This document shows, piece after piece, positions 26,540-36,500 of a stretch of 64,000 bases of DNA; the first letter of the stretch is position 1; every line of letters begins with the position of its first letter. Origin of the DNA: Cytophagales bacterium (GTDB lineage Bacteria > Bacteroidota > Bacteroidia > Cytophagales > Cyclobacteriaceae); the NCBI GenBank assembly GCA_022360055.1, contig JAKSDO010000066.1, positions 1 through 64,000 of the forward strand, written 5' to 3'. The notes under the pieces are model-generated. The model ran no database searches and was not told where the DNA came from. It saw only the letters and a program-made list of their open reading frames with translations. A program made the position numbers and the translations under genes.

Positions 26540-27508
26540 ATGAGCTATTTAGATACCGCAAGGGATATATATAAACATGCAGCGGAAACACCCGATGTGG
26601 GGTTGTGTTGCACAACCACTCCAATCTGGGCGCTGCCCGATCTTTATATTCCCAAAAAAATGCTGGAGATGAATTACGGCTGTGGCAGTACGGTTCATCC
26701 CGGAGATCTTATCAACCATCCCAAAATATTGTATGTCGGAGTCGGAGGCGGCATGGAACTGTTGCAGTTTTCTTACTTTAACAGGCAAAAAGGCGGTGTA
26801 ATTGGTGTAGACGCAGTAGGTGAAATGCTGGAGGCTTGCAGCAAGAATTTGATTGAAGCCGAGATGCAAAATGATTGGTTTCAAAGATCGTATGTCGACC
26901 TCCGTAAAGGAGACGCCCTTGCCCTGCCACTTGAAAATAACAGCATCGAAGTCGCCGCACAAAATTGTCTTTTCAACATTTTTGAGGAAGAAGATCTCAA
27001 GCTGGCTATTTCGGAAATGTACCGCGTCTTAAAACCCCATGGAAGGCTGGTACTATCCGATCCTGTCAGCCGCGCCCCGATACCGGAACATTTAAAATCT
27101 GATCCCGAGCTGCGCGCACTTTGCCTGAGCGGAGCTTTGCCATTGAATGAATATATAAAATTCATTGCGGATATCGGCTTCGGCACTATTGAGATAAGGG
27201 CGAAGAGGCCGTACAGAATTTTAGATCGAGCGCGCTATGATACCGACACGGACATACTGTTGGAAAGTGTCGAAGTTTGCGCCATCAAAGATCCGATGCC
27301 GGAAGACGGCCCTTGCGTGTTTACCGGGAAAGCAGCCATTTACACAGGCCGGGAGGACTTCTTTGACGATGAAAAGGGCCATGTTTTGATGTACAACCAA
27401 CCGCTTTCTGTTTGTGACAAAACAGCGGACGGTCTTGCAAATCTCGGGAGAGATGATATTTACGTTTCGCAGAGTACCTTCCACTACGATGGCGGGGGGT
27501 GTTGTTGA
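26540..27508 (+). CDS. arsM: Arsenosugar biosynthesis arsenite methyltransferase ArsM
   Basis: A 322-aa SAM-dependent methyltransferase of the arsenosugar-specific ArsM type. Arsenic-binding Cys candidates are VGLCCTTTPIW and NYGCGST near the start and the GGGCC C-terminus. The SAM site is visible as ILYVGVGGGMELLQF with an acidic residue in GVDAVGEML, and the EMYRVLKPHGRLVLSDPVSR strand is typical. It methylates As(III) to feed ArsS. It is separated from arsS by 370 bp holding repeat copy C, so it may have its own promoter. Confidence 0.92.
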   Translation: MSYLDTARDIYKHAAETPDVGLCCTTTPIWALPDLYIPKKMLEMNYGCGSTVHPGDLINHPKILYVGVGGGMELLQFSYFNRQKGGVIGVDAVGEMLEACSKNLIEAEMQNDWFQRSYVDLRKGDALALPLENNSIEVAAQNCLFNIFEEEDLKLAISEMYRVLKPHGRLVLSDPVSRAPIPEHLKSDPELRALCLSGALPLNEYIKFIADIGFGTIEIRAKRPYRILDRARYDTDTDILLESVEVCAIKDPMPEDGPCVFTGKAAIYTGREDFFDDEKGHVLMYNQPLSVCDKTADGLANLGRDDIYVSQSTFHYDGGGCC

Positions 27509-27580
27509 TGCATAAAGCCGTCTTGCCGGGAGCCTTCATTCATGGCCCCTGAATCGATGACCACGGATTATATTTTTTAG

Positions 27581-28984
27581 CTAATAAGGTTCGATGTTAA
27601 AGCGATCCGGTTTTAATTTGGTGTATTCATCATTTTGCATAAGCCCGAGAAATACCGGATCAATCATCTCGCTGTCCCAGTTCTCTTTAGATTCAAATAG
27701 CTTTTGCTTTTGGGTGAGATCAGTTAAATGATGACTTTCTTCTACATCCTGGTTCAGGTCATACAACTCTTCATTTTCTCCATTCAGGCTTATCAACTTC
27801 AAATTCCTGTGTCTTACGGCATAGGATCTGCTGTCAAATTTTCTCCAAAATAAATGTTCATGCGGATATCCTGTTTTTTGTCCTGCCAGGTATGGAATTA
27901 TATTCACACCATCCAACGAATTTATTGGTGTGGCTTTTGAATGCGCTGCCACCGTAGCAAAAATATCCAGTGAAATTACCGGTCGATCGTACTTCTGATT
28001 AGGATCGATCATAGCCGGCCAACACATCGCAAAAGGCACTCTGATTCCCCCTTCATACAAACTTCCTTTTCCTGCTTTGAGCGGATCATTTCTGGATCCG
28101 TTTGTTTTGTTCGGTCCTCCGTTATCCGACAGAAAGAAAACCATGGTGTTTTCATCGATTCCCAGCTCATCCAGCTTGTTTAAGATCAGACCAACACCAT
28201 CATCAACCGAACTTACCATGGCGGCATATGTCCTCCGCTTTTCATCTTCAATATGAGCAAATCTATCTAAGTATTTTTTGGTGGCTTGAAGCGGCGTATG
28301 TGGCGCATTGTAAGCCAGGTATAAAAAAAATGGTTTGTTGGAGTTTCTTTCTATAAAGCCAACCGCTTCTCTTGACAATGCATCTGTCAGATATTCCCGT
28401 TCATCTATTCTGCTGTTGTTTCTAAGTAACTTTGTGTTGTATGCCGCATACTGCGAATTCACCTCTGAAACATCATTCAGTGTCCACAGATGCGGGAAGT
28501 ACTGATGGCCTCCGGTTAAAAAGCCAAAAAACTCGTCAAATCCACGGTTTAACGGTCGTTGGCTTTTATGGGCGCCCAAATGCCATTTCCCGATGGCCAT
28601 GGTCTGATAACCTACTTTATCCAGTGCGGAGGCCAGCGTTTCCTCGCTTAATGGAAGTCCCTGATTCGGATCATTGGGTGCAAACAAAGGATTTCTTCCA
28701 AATCCGAATCGATCCTGATAGCGACCTGTGATCAGCCCGGCCCTGCTTGGTCCACAGACCGCGTAACTGACATAACCATTCGTGAACTTCACCCCCTGGC
28801 TGGCTATACGATCTATATTGGGGGTCGGAATATCTTTACATCCATTAAAACCAACATCTGCATAACCCTGATCATCCGTGAGAATGATTATGACATTGGG
28901 TTGAGTGTTTTGAGCAATGTCTTTTTTGGATTGACAATTCACTAAAACTCCGAAATATAAAAGTAAAATGACAACTCTTTTCAT
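27581..28984 (-). CDS. Sulfatase lipoprotein (formylglycine type)
   Basis: From ATG 28984 this is a 467-aa protein with a lipoprotein leader (MKRVVILLLYFGVLVNC, Cys17). Metal-binding Asp residues lie in LTDDQGYADVG. The maturation motif CGPSRAGLITGR has Cys77, converted to formylglycine by an anaerobic-compatible or FGE-type maturase elsewhere. GKWHLG and LSDNGG complete the active site of S1 sulfatases. It overlaps the truncated CRTAC1-like gene by ATGA and ends the polysaccharide locus, so it probably desulfates the imported glycan. Confidence 0.92.
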   Translation of the reverse strand: MKRVVILLLYFGVLVNCQSKKDIAQNTQPNVIIILTDDQGYADVGFNGCKDIPTPNIDRIASQGVKFTNGYVSYAVCGPSRAGLITGRYQDRFGFGRNPLFAPNDPNQGLPLSEETLASALDKVGYQTMAIGKWHLGAHKSQRPLNRGFDEFFGFLTGGHQYFPHLWTLNDVSEVNSQYAAYNTKLLRNNSRIDEREYLTDALSREAVGFIERNSNKPFFLYLAYNAPHTPLQATKKYLDRFAHIEDEKRRTYAAMVSSVDDGVGLILNKLDELGIDENTMVFFLSDNGGPNKTNGSRNDPLKAGKGSLYEGGIRVPFAMCWPAMIDPNQKYDRPVISLDIFATVAAHSKATPINSLDGVNIIPYLAGQKTGYPHEHLFWRKFDSRSYAVRHRNLKLISLNGENEELYDLNQDVEESHHLTDLTQKQKLFESKENWDSEMIDPVFLGLMQNDEYTKLKPDRFNIEPY

Positions 28985-29346
28985 AATAATGATTGTTGTA
29001 TGGTGACACCTGCCATCCACCGGTCATCTCCTCCAACCTCCGCTTCATCCGTGACATCTTCAAACTTCAAGTCACCCTTGTTGAGATATAGTTTGTTGGT
29101 GACCATATTCCCCGTAAAATAAATATCATGAAGACCGTCATTATTTACATCGCCGATGGCGACGCCTCCTCCGTTATAGAAATAATAGTAGTTAATATAT
29201 CCCCACTCTTCTGTTTCGGATAGCACATTTTTGAAATGAATGTTGCTTTGGTTGGGGGAGACTATTGAAAATAGGGTTTCCCGATCACCGCAACATGAAC
29301 AAATAGCTAATCCAAAAATAGTTATAACCCGAATTTGAATTGGCAT
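28981..29346 (-). pseudogene. CRTAC1/FG-GAP repeat lipoprotein, N-terminal fragment
   Basis: From ATG 29346 the frame gives a lipoprotein leader (ITIFGLAICSCCGD) and one calcium-binding FG-GAP repeat (GGVAIGDVNNDGLHDIYFTG), followed by the family's LYLNKGDLKFEDVTDEA. Full-length relatives exceed 1,000 aa and continue WMAGVT with further repeats and an ASPIC/UnbV end. Here the frame stops five codons after WMAGVT, exactly at the sulfatase start. The bulk of the gene has been deleted, leaving about 120 codons. Confidence 0.7.
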
Positions 29347-29390
29347 CTTGCGCACCCCAGAACTTTGATGACAATGAATCCAGTTTTCCA

Positions 29391-30260
29391 TTACTCCCTT
29401 TTTTCCCGATAAATCCGCACATAATCCACTTCAAATCTCGCTGGAAATGTCGTTCCGGAAGGATCGCCGCCATTACTTCCAATGGCCAGATTAAGCAATA
29501 AATAATGAGGTTGCTTAAATGGGTTTTCGATTTCACTCGCAGGGTTGATTGTTTTGCTTAATCGTACGGTATTTAAAAGCTCGTCATCAAGAAACAGCTC
29601 AATTTTGTCTTCGGTCCAATCCATGCGCCAAACATGAAACTCATTTGCCCAATCTGCAGGAAAGGAGCTGATATGCTTTTTAAATCCATCCCATTTCGGC
29701 ACCCATCTTTGATCGGTTCCCCAGGCAAAATTGGCCAATATATAATCCGAATAATATTCCATAATATCAATCTCCCCGTTACTTGGCCACTCTCCTTCAA
29801 TGCCAAGTGTCCATATTGCCGGCCACATACCGCGTCGTACATCGATTTTAGCTTTAATCTCGAAACGGCCATATTTCCAGCTATGCAATCCACGGGTCAT
29901 TAAACTCGACGAGGTGTAATGCGCAAACTCCCTGGAAGTTTTCCAATCCGTGCCATTGGGATCATAATTCGGGTTGGGTATGTCCTCCCTTCTACCTTCG
30001 ATGATCAATAATCCGTTTTCACAATAGGCATTTTCTTTCCGGTACCACTGCAGTTCTTTATTCCTTACAAAGCCATTCTCAAATCCCCAGTTATCGGGAT
30101 TGGGAAAATCACCCTCAAATTCATCCTCAAAGACCAATTCATATTCCGTCTCTTGCTGATCTTCGATCGGACTTATACCATCTCCGTCATCACCCGTACA
30201 GGCAAATAAAATTCCTGTTATCAGGAATAGTATCAACAGCAATATTTTATAATTCCCCAT
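29391..30260 (-). CDS. GH16 family endo-glycosidase lipoprotein
   Basis: From ATG 30260 this has a lipoprotein leader (LLLILFLITGILFAC). The catalytic GEIDIMEYYSD segment gives the GH16 ExDxxE residues, the Glu nucleophile and acid/base. NWGFENGFVRNKELQWYRKE, then MWPAIWTLGIEGEWP, and the C-terminal PHYLLLNLAIGSNGG strand complete the jelly roll. GH16 enzymes cut beta-1,3-glucans or sulfated galactans. A sulfatase in the locus favours a sulfated algal glycan, but the subfamily cannot be fixed by eye. The start overlaps the end of the beta-helix gene by 14 bp. Confidence 0.9.
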   Translation of the reverse strand: MGNYKILLLILFLITGILFACTGDDGDGISPIEDQQETEYELVFEDEFEGDFPNPDNWGFENGFVRNKELQWYRKENAYCENGLLIIEGRREDIPNPNYDPNGTDWKTSREFAHYTSSSLMTRGLHSWKYGRFEIKAKIDVRRGMWPAIWTLGIEGEWPSNGEIDIMEYYSDYILANFAWGTDQRWVPKWDGFKKHISSFPADWANEFHVWRMDWTEDKIELFLDDELLNTVRLSKTINPASEIENPFKQPHYLLLNLAIGSNGGDPSGTTFPARFEVDYVRIYREKRE

Positions 30261-31842
30261 TGTATTCATGTATGCCAATAGACGGATTATTATCCGGGAG
30301 CACTTCATTCCCATAAAAATCCTCTATTCTTTCATCAATCACTTTTAATCCTGAGGCTATCCCTCTGGAATCTTTTTGTAGCTTAAATCCTTTCAGCGAT
30401 GAGATGCCGTGTATACCAACTTCAGGTTTCAGGAATTGAGGGTCACCATATAACGCGCTTTTATCAGAAGGCGGCGATCTGAAAGCTCCATAGTACAAAT
30501 TGTTTTTAAAGATATGACCTCGACTTTCTCCCCAGACAAAATCAGCCGTATCCTCTACATAAAATATATTATTGGCAAAAAAAGTATTTTCCGGCCAGGG
30601 GCCTCCCCAGTTGTCCATATGTACAATGGTTTTATCGATCTCATCTGATTTTTTTCGCGGTACGTAGATGACGTTATTGTATATCCGGCTGTTTTTGCAT
30701 GGACCGCTTATGTGAAAGGTCGGCGAGAAATACCCTTTACGTTTTGTGGGTTCAGCCCGATACCCATCGTTGACACTAAGGTTGTATCGAACGACCGTGC
30801 CAATCGTTCCTATATTTCCGCTTGTTCCGATATTATTACCGTTGTTGCAAATCAACAGGAAACCGCCGGCATTATCATGACTATAATTATATTGAATAAC
30901 GGTATTCCGGCAATTCCAATCGGAGTCAAAGCCCTGCGCATCCCACGGTGCATTGTGACCGCTTACTTCGTTGTATTGGATGGTGGTATGATCACTGCTC
31001 CACGGCCATATGCCCGCAGCAGCCTCGCCCTCCGGCAATATTTCAGGGCAATCCCTCATGATATTGTGTTCGATAAGTGCGCCGTCGCAGCCAATGGGTA
31101 CAATACCATCTCCCGGTATGCGCTCCAATAAATTGTTTCTTACGACGACGTTTATGCTTGGATGCCATTGATCCCGTCGAGTATAGCCTCTGGAATTGAT
31201 CCCGTTGCGTCCGCAATTATAGAGGTGACAGTCTTCTATTCTTAAATCGACAAACCTGGTTTTTATGCGATCGCCTCCGTTTTGCCATAGGATAGCGCTT
31301 CCTCCTCCTTTGCTTTTTACAAGACTGCCATTCACATGATGTATGTCAAGGTTTTTTAAATATATATGATTGCAATCGCCGAAGTTTTCCGCTTGCACCA
31401 CAACACCTCTTCTTCCGGCCTTCCGTTCTTTTCCGGTGTTGGTTATCATAAGGTTATTAATTTCCCAATATGCCACGTTATAGAGTTTTAGGGCTGCATC
31501 GAATTTACCATTTGCTTCGATTCGTGGTTTCGCACCATTTCCGTACATATCAATGACGATGGGATTTTCATCGTTTCCAATACCTTTTGGAATCAGTTGA
31601 CCCTGATATTCCGTACCACATTTAAAAAGTATTTTGTCCCCGGGCTTAAAAAGATGATCATTGACTTTTTCAAGGCTGGCCCAGGCTGCAGATGGCGAAT
31701 TGCCCGAATCCGTATCGTCACCGCTCGCGCTGTCTACGTAGAATGTTTTGTTATCGGCGCACGCACAGGCTACAAGTAAAATCGTAAAATAAAAAGAAGT
31801 ATGAATAAAATATCTCACTGATAGTGTATGAAAAATTGACAT
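30247..31842 (-). CDS. Right-handed parallel beta-helix protein of the polysaccharide locus
   Basis: From ATG 31842 (the open frame extends to 32061 but without a signal) this 531-aa protein has a leader ending LLVACAC and an extracytoplasmic start TFYVDSASGDDTDSGNSPSA, typical of right-handed beta-helix surface proteins. Many short turns with Asn ladders follow: NNLMITNTG, YLKNLDIHHVNGS, VVVRNNLLERIPGDG, TVIQYNYSHDNAGGF. Such proteins include polysaccharide lyases and glycan-binding scaffolds. The catalytic class is not evident. It is next in the operon after SusD. Confidence 0.85.
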   Translation of the reverse strand: MSIFHTLSVRYFIHTSFYFTILLVACACADNKTFYVDSASGDDTDSGNSPSAAWASLEKVNDHLFKPGDKILFKCGTEYQGQLIPKGIGNDENPIVIDMYGNGAKPRIEANGKFDAALKLYNVAYWEINNLMITNTGKERKAGRRGVVVQAENFGDCNHIYLKNLDIHHVNGSLVKSKGGGSAILWQNGGDRIKTRFVDLRIEDCHLYNCGRNGINSRGYTRRDQWHPSINVVVRNNLLERIPGDGIVPIGCDGALIEHNIMRDCPEILPEGEAAAGIWPWSSDHTTIQYNEVSGHNAPWDAQGFDSDWNCRNTVIQYNYSHDNAGGFLLICNNGNNIGTSGNIGTIGTVVRYNLSVNDGYRAEPTKRKGYFSPTFHISGPCKNSRIYNNVIYVPRKKSDEIDKTIVHMDNWGGPWPENTFFANNIFYVEDTADFVWGESRGHIFKNNLYYGAFRSPPSDKSALYGDPQFLKPEVGIHGISSLKGFKLQKDSRGIASGLKVIDERIEDFYGNEVLPDNNPSIGIHEYNGEL

Positions 31843-31867
31843 ATCCAATAACTTTTGGTCCCTGTTT

Positions 31868-31930
31868 TTCAAAAAACCCAAAAATGGGTTGATGGACAAG
31901 AGAACCTCCCGTTCAGGAGGTCTTCTTGTC
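31868..31930 (-). terminator. Two hairpins downstream of susD
   Basis: Reading leftwards, the first stem pairs GACAAGAAGACCTCC with GGGAGGTTCTCTTGTC (31895-31930). The second is AACCCA-TTTT-TGGGTT followed by TTTTG (31870-31890). They lie just after the susD stop and before the beta-helix start, so they may attenuate transcription between SusCD and the enzymes. Confidence 0.55.
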
Positions 31931-31945
31931 ATCAGGTTATTTTCC

Positions 31946-33493
31946 TCAACCTCCGACCAACCATTCGCTGTGTTGCTCGAGGGCTTTATTATTATCCAGC
32001 TCACTTTGAGGAATCGGCCATTTCCAGTGTTTCGGGTCCAGGAAATTTCTATCCCGTACACTCGGGTAGCCTCGGTCCTTCATTTCCTGTTGCTCGCCCC
32101 CGGTCATATATTCATCATATTTTTCCTTTAATTCTCCCCAGCGCAGCAGATCGAAATACCTCAATCCTTCAAAAGCCGTTTCAACTCTTCGTTCGTGTTT
32201 TACGATATCGAGTAATTCACCCGGACTCAAGCCGATTCCTTCGACATCCTCAACCTTGGGCATATTTACCCGGCCTCTGATTTGATTGATGAGTCCGATC
32301 ACCTCACTTTCCGAATAAGAACCGGATCGGACAAGCGCTTCGGCTCGCATCAATAAGACATGCGCATATCGGATCACATAAAAATCCTGGGGACTATCAA
32401 AGTGGTTCTCATTATTATTTTCTTCCGTCCATTTCCTCATAAATTCGGTTTTTTGACCTTCAACGAGGTCTCCGCGCCACGTGTCTCCGTTAGAGACTAA
32501 TGTTGCGCTGAATCTGGGGTCCCTGTTTTCGGATTTGATATCCGGATTATACAAGGGGGATTGATCAATAGGTAATCCGTCCGTACAATAGAAATCATCG
32601 ACCAGGTTTGGCAACGGGCGCTGATACCCGGCAAATCCCGACCCCCAATAACCGGCGAAACTAGAGCCATTATCCAGAACACGATCAAAAATCACCGAAA
32701 ATACGATTTCATTATTTACTTCATTTTCAGTGGTAAAAAGCGTGCTGTAATCCGGAAATAATGAATAGCCCATTCCTATGACATTACCGGCCATAGCCGC
32801 AGCCTCTCCGAAATATCCGTGCCATAAATATATTCTCGCCAACATAGCCATTCCCGCACCTTTTGTGATTCGCCCCCATTCACTGGCCGGCACTGTTTCG
32901 GGCAAGTCTTCAATGGCGTCTTTCATATCATCGATCATAAAGGTTATAATGGACTCCTGGCTATCTTTCGGTACATTTGATTCTTCTACCGTTTGAGGCT
33001 CGGTAATCAAAGGCACATCTTTAAAGGTCATGGCCAATATATTGTACACGGTGGCGCGGATTACTTTTGCCTCTGCAATCATGCGCGCGGCAACATCGGC
33101 ATCCATATCCTCAATCTCAGGGATTTTTGAAACGACGTTGTTACATCGAACAATTGCCCTGTAACAGTTATTCCATGTATTATTGACCAAACCGTCTGTT
33201 GCCGTATGTTTCCCTTCGGCTACAGCGCCCCCCTGCATCCACTGCCAATTGGTATAGCCATTGTCACTTAAAAAATCGGTCCGGACAACTCCCCCTCCCC
33301 AGGGGTTCGAATCAAAAATATGACGGCTCTGCAAAGCGTCATAGCATCCCATTAGAGCAAGATGGGCATCATTTTCACTCAGCCAGAAGTTGTCTTCGGA
33401 AAGAGATGTCAATGATTTACGTTCTAAAAAATCATCAGAACAACTCGAAATGAAACTCACCAATATAAATAAAGTTAAGATATGTCTTTTCAT
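31946..33493 (-). CDS. susD: SusD/RagB outer-membrane glycan-binding lipoprotein
   Basis: A 515-aa protein with leader MKRHILTLFILVSFISSC, lipobox Cys18. It has the SusD N-terminus SDDFLERKSLTSLSEDNFWL, the TPR-like NNTWNNCYRAIVRCNNVVSK helices, and the C-terminal RRVETAFEGLRYFDLLRWGE and WPIPQSELDNN typical of RagB/SusD. It caps the SusC barrel and binds oligosaccharide at the surface. It follows susC by 11 bp, so the pair is one transcript. Confidence 0.95.
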   Translation of the reverse strand: MKRHILTLFILVSFISSCSDDFLERKSLTSLSEDNFWLSENDAHLALMGCYDALQSRHIFDSNPWGGGVVRTDFLSDNGYTNWQWMQGGAVAEGKHTATDGLVNNTWNNCYRAIVRCNNVVSKIPEIEDMDADVAARMIAEAKVIRATVYNILAMTFKDVPLITEPQTVEESNVPKDSQESIITFMIDDMKDAIEDLPETVPASEWGRITKGAGMAMLARIYLWHGYFGEAAAMAGNVIGMGYSLFPDYSTLFTTENEVNNEIVFSVIFDRVLDNGSSFAGYWGSGFAGYQRPLPNLVDDFYCTDGLPIDQSPLYNPDIKSENRDPRFSATLVSNGDTWRGDLVEGQKTEFMRKWTEENNNENHFDSPQDFYVIRYAHVLLMRAEALVRSGSYSESEVIGLINQIRGRVNMPKVEDVEGIGLSPGELLDIVKHERRVETAFEGLRYFDLLRWGELKEKYDEYMTGGEQQEMKDRGYPSVRDRNFLDPKHWKWPIPQSELDNNKALEQHSEWLVGG

Positions 33494-33504
33494 TGTCTCA
33501 ATGT

Positions 33505-36500
33505 TTAAAATGTTAAATGAACACCAAGTGAATAAGTCTTTGTGCTGGGATAGAATCGATTCCTGTCATCATCAGCGCGTTTCTCGGGATCAAACTCCGT
33601 AACTTCCGTCCACGTCAACAGGTTCGTTCCTGAAAAGAAGATCCTGGCACGTTCCAGCTTGGCTTTCCGTGAAAGTTCCAGGGGAAACGTATAACCGAAT
33701 TCCAGGTTTTTCAATCTTACATAGGAAGCATCGGTCATGTAATAGGTAGATCTTTGCGTGTTATTTTGAGCATTCCCCAGTCTCCAGTATGTAGCATTTC
33801 TGTTTTCCGGTGTCCAGTAATCGAGAATGGACGATGTAAATGTCCCATTGTTTTCAGTATTGTACCAATTCCACCGGTCTACGTTGTGAACGCCCTGAAA
33901 AAATGCATAAAGATCAAAGCCTTTGAACGAGCCTCCAAAATTAAATGAGTAACTAAACTCCGGAAAAGGATTTCCGATGATCGTTCTGTCATCGGAATTT
34001 ATTACACCGTCGGGCGCACCCTCAGGGCCGGAAATGTCTTCATATTTGAGATCCCCCTGTTGTAAAGTTCCCCATTGCGAGGCATGTTCGGCAATTTCAT
34101 CATCGCTTTGAAAATACCCCTGCGCAATATAACCATAGTAGGAACCGATAGGGTACCCCACCTGATTAATAGTATTTCCGCTGATCCAGTCTTCTCTGCC
34201 GGCGATGTCCTTAATTTCATTCTTGACCCTGGATAGATTGAACCCCACAAAGTAAGACAAATCGGTATTTATATTATCCATCCATTTTACATCCAGTTCC
34301 CATCCGATGTTTTGAACCTCCGCTACATTTTGATAGGGGAAAGTACCGACTCCCAGTGTTCTGGGCTGAGGTATCCTGATCAGTACGTCCGAAGATACCT
34401 TATCGAAGTAATCTGCCACAACCTGCAGTCGATCGTCCAAAAAGTTGATATCGAGACCTATATCCGTCATCGTGGTTGTTTCCCACGTCAAATTGGGATT
34501 GGCCAGTTCCGTGATGGCAACGCCTCCGGCAATATCTCCGCCCGGCAAATAATCCTGCCCGGTAGATATGTTTTGGACGTAGGCGTAATTACCAATTTCC
34601 TGGTTCCCCAATTGTCCCCAGCTTCCTCTTAATTTTAAGAACGACAGGAAACCGGTATTACTCATAAATGATTCTTCGGTCATCACCCATCCCGCTGAAA
34701 AGGACGGGAATGTGCCCCATCGATTGTGGGTGGGCATTCTGGATGATCCGTCGTGACGAATATTGAATTCAAACATGTACGTATCCCTGAAATTATAGTT
34801 TACACGTCCAAAAAAGGATTCGAGCGCCACTTCATGGGCATTGCCCCTTACCTGCGGGTTGTTAACACCGCCATCCAGCTCATGAATTTCGTTATTTGGG
34901 AAATTTTCGATATAACCTTGATTGAAGTTATCTCTTTCGTATTGTGCAGTGTGTCCTCCTAACACTAAAAGATTATGATCTCCAAAACTTTTCTGATAGG
35001 TAATCAGGTTTTCCAACAAATTCCTCGTAAATACCCTGCCCGATTTGGTGAGGTTATTATTTATGTTCTCGCTTATCACTACACCTTGGGCATCTTTAAT
35101 CTGATAAGTCGGGATGAATTTTGAGGAGTTTGTATTATTATAGATGGTCGCAAAACTCGGAGTCCACTTCAATCCCTTTACAAATTCCAATTCTGCGAAC
35201 AGGCGGCTCTCAAACCTGTATTGATCTGTGTGATTATCGCCGGTAGCATTCGCAAAATGGATGTTTCTCGTGATTGCTCCCTGGTCGGGAAACAGTCCGT
35301 CGACACTTCCGAAATCACCGCTCGAATAATAGGTCGGGACAGTAGGATTGGTAAATCGCCTCAGAGAATAAATTAAACTGTTATCACCTGTTCCTGTGGT
35401 TGGAAAAACAGCATGTTCATTGTAGTGCCGTTTAAAACCAAAAACATTCAAACCGATTTTGAATATCTTATTAACCTTAATGTCAAGATTACTCCTGAGG
35501 CTATATCGATTGGCTGCCGTACCTGAGAGAATCCCTTCCTGGTCAAAAAACTCGCCCGACACCATAAACTGAGTTTTTTCATTCCCTCCACTAACGGACA
35601 TGTAGTAGGTTTGCATCGGGGCTGTCCCAAAAGCTTCGTCATACCAATCCGTGTTAGCAAAATGATCCGGATCGGAACCGTCGCGCATGGCCTGGATCAT
35701 TTCCGGTGTGTACAGCTCCTGTCCACCTTCCCCGACAGACCACAGGTTCTTCATTTCGGAATTTTCCGGAGATGCCAGTAGATTCGGGTCAAACAATAAT
35801 TCCTGGAATGCCCAGTTGGTTTTTACATTTACATTGATACTGCCATCCGAAGATTTGCCCCTCTTTGTAGTCACCAAAATTACGCCGTTCGCTGCGCGAA
35901 CTCCATAGATCGAGGCCGATGCTGCATCTTTTAAAACTGTCACATTTTCAATATCGGAAACGGGAATCTGATTAAGCTGACTTTGTACACCATCCACAAT
36001 AACCAACGGCTCCTGCCCTGAATTAAATGTACCGATACCCCGGATCCTGATCTGCGGATTGTCCTTTCCAGGTTGCGGGTCTATACTGCTTACGGTTACG
36101 CCGGGTAATCTGCCCTGCAATAAAGTCGCCGTATTGGCAGCGGGGATGGTCTGTATATCGTCCGTATTAATTGAGGAGACGGCGCCGGTAAGGTTTTCCT
36201 TTTTCTGGGTGCCATAACCCACAACAATGATCTCTTCCAGTTGCGTGAGGTCAGGAACCAATGTCATATCAATCACGGTACGCGTTCCAACTACAATCTC
36301 CTCCTGGATAAATCCTACGGAACTGAATACCAATACGGCATTTTGATCAGGCACCTCTAAAGAGTAATTCCCCTCTATGTCCGTCACAGTCCCGTGAGAA
36401 GTACCTTTTACAATCACATTTACTCCCGGCAAACCGCTGGCGTCTTCGGAAGAGGTCGCCCTGCCCGTTATGGTGATACCTTGAATAACAACTTCTATTT

